Shown here: positions 4,443 through 5,010 of the stretch, piece by piece | How positions within the stretch are numbered: position 1 is the stretch's first letter | Layout of the letters: each line of letters begins with the position of its first letter | Source: Actinomycetota bacterium | GTDB lineage: Bacteria; Actinomycetota; Acidimicrobiia; Spongiisociales; UBA11373 | Length of the DNA stretch: 5,010 nt | Assembly (NCBI GenBank): GCA_030688105.1 | Contig: JAUYIV010000341.1 | Span: 1-5,010, forward strand | Reading direction: 5' to 3' | Notes under the pieces: model-generated | What the model saw: only the letters and a program-made list of their open reading frames with translations | Told to the model about the DNA's origin: nothing | The model's database searches: none | Program-made: the position numbers and the translations under genes

Positions 4443-5010
4443 TCACCGGGCTCCGAACCCCGAGACCACGGTCCATACCGAGCGCCCGAGAACCTCGAGG
4501 TCGAGCCAGACCGACAGGTGCTTCACGTAGAAGAGGTCGAAGGACAGCTTGTCGACGGTATCGGCCTCGTTGTCGGCATACCCGAAGTTGACCTGGGCCC
4601 ACCCGGTGAGACCGGGCCGAACCAGATGGCGGTGCATGTAGAAAGGGATCGACTCGGCGAAGCGCTCCACAAAGGGGCCCTGTTCGGGCCGGGGGCCCAC
4701 CAGGCTGAGGTCTCCCTTGAGCACGTTCCACAGCTGCGGGAGCTCATCGATCCGAAGCCTTCGCAGCACCTTCCCCACCCGAGTGAGCCGTCCGTCACCC
4801 AGCGCGGCGAACCGGGCCTCCCCGCCCGGCTCGGCCCGCATCGTCCTGAACTTGTACAACATGAAGGGCCTCCCCTCGAGGCCGATCCGCTTCTGGCGAT
4901 AGATCGCCGGCCCGCGTGAGTCCACCTTTATGGCGAGGGTGATGAGAAGGCCGAGCACGAGCGAGATCGGGAGACTGATCAGAACCAGGGCGGTGTCGAC
5001 GATCCGCTTC
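4443..5010 (-). CDS. Polyprenyl-phosphate sugar-1-phosphate transferase, C-terminal catalytic domain (partial)
   Basis: This bacterial sugar transferase moves a sugar-1-phosphate from a nucleotide sugar to undecaprenyl phosphate at the inner membrane face, the first step of many capsule and exopolysaccharide pathways. The gene runs off the window; 188 residues are visible. They begin at KRIVD (1-5), the usual start of the catalytic domain, followed by a hydrophobic segment (7-27) with Pro14, where this family has its helix break. Then come YRQKRIG (37-43), YKFRTM (52-57), the catalytic pair D88-E89 in RIDELPQLWN (86-95), GDLSLVGPRPE (99-109) and RPGLTGWAQVN. The KLSFDLFYVKHLS tail is typical of the long WbaP/WcaJ/EpsB-like enzymes. 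An N-terminal membrane and nucleotide-binding-like region outside the window is therefore expected, though a short PglC-like form cannot be excluded. A GTG at 4958 is not a credible start because the family motifs continue upstream. Sugar specificity is unknown. Confidence 0.93.
   Translation of the reverse strand, partial: KRIVDTALVLISLPISLVLGLLITLAIKVDSRGPAIYRQKRIGLEGRPFMLYKFRTMRAEPGGEARFAALGDGRLTRVGKVLRRLRIDELPQLWNVLKGDLSLVGPRPEQGPFVERFAESIPFYMHRHLVRPGLTGWAQVNFGYADNEADTVDKLSFDLFYVKHLSVWLDLEVLGRSVWTVVSGFGAR

Overview
This is a GC-rich stretch with strong G/C preference at third codon positions. Several starts lack a Shine-Dalgarno sequence and instead have a TAnnnT -10 box just upstream, the leaderless pattern common in Actinomycetota. 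Gene style (an actinobacterial-type sirtuin, acid- and arginine-rich proteins) fits an actinobacterium, possibly an acidimicrobial lineage. That placement is inference; there is no rRNA or other marker here.

Layout, left to right. (1) 1-97: a 7-bp G-rich tandem repeat (5-34), then an AT-rich island with a dyad and promoter-like boxes. (2) 98-526 (+): an unrecognised 142-residue soluble protein. (3) 628-1413 (+): a complete SIR2-family NAD-dependent protein deacylase, apparently leaderless. (4) 1414-1704: a 291-bp stretch between converging genes. It holds GC-rich hairpins and a candidate 19-codon leaderless micro-ORF (1628-1687) with a well-spaced promoter. (5) 1705-3072 (-): a polytopic membrane protein resembling GT-C-type glycosyltransferases. 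(6) 3073-3174: a divergent intergenic region. (7) 3175-4431 (+): a 12-helix Wzx-like polysaccharide flippase of the MOP superfamily. (8) 4443 to the window edge (-): the C-terminal catalytic domain of a polyprenyl-phosphate sugar-1-phosphate transferase, cut by the end of the window.

The right-hand three genes form a glycan-assembly group. The transferase would load the first sugar onto a polyprenyl-phosphate carrier at the cytoplasmic face. The flippase would move the lipid-linked glycan across the membrane. The GT-C-like protein could add sugars, or polymerise, on the outer face. Unusually, each lies on the opposite strand to its neighbour, so they are not one operon. The two left-hand genes have no evident link to glycan synthesis.

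I found no tRNA, rRNA, CRISPR array, insertion sequence or phage gene. No clearly new system is evident. The best leads are the micro-ORF, the unclassified membrane protein, the unknown first gene with its operator-like promoter, and a strong hairpin in the start of the flippase gene.
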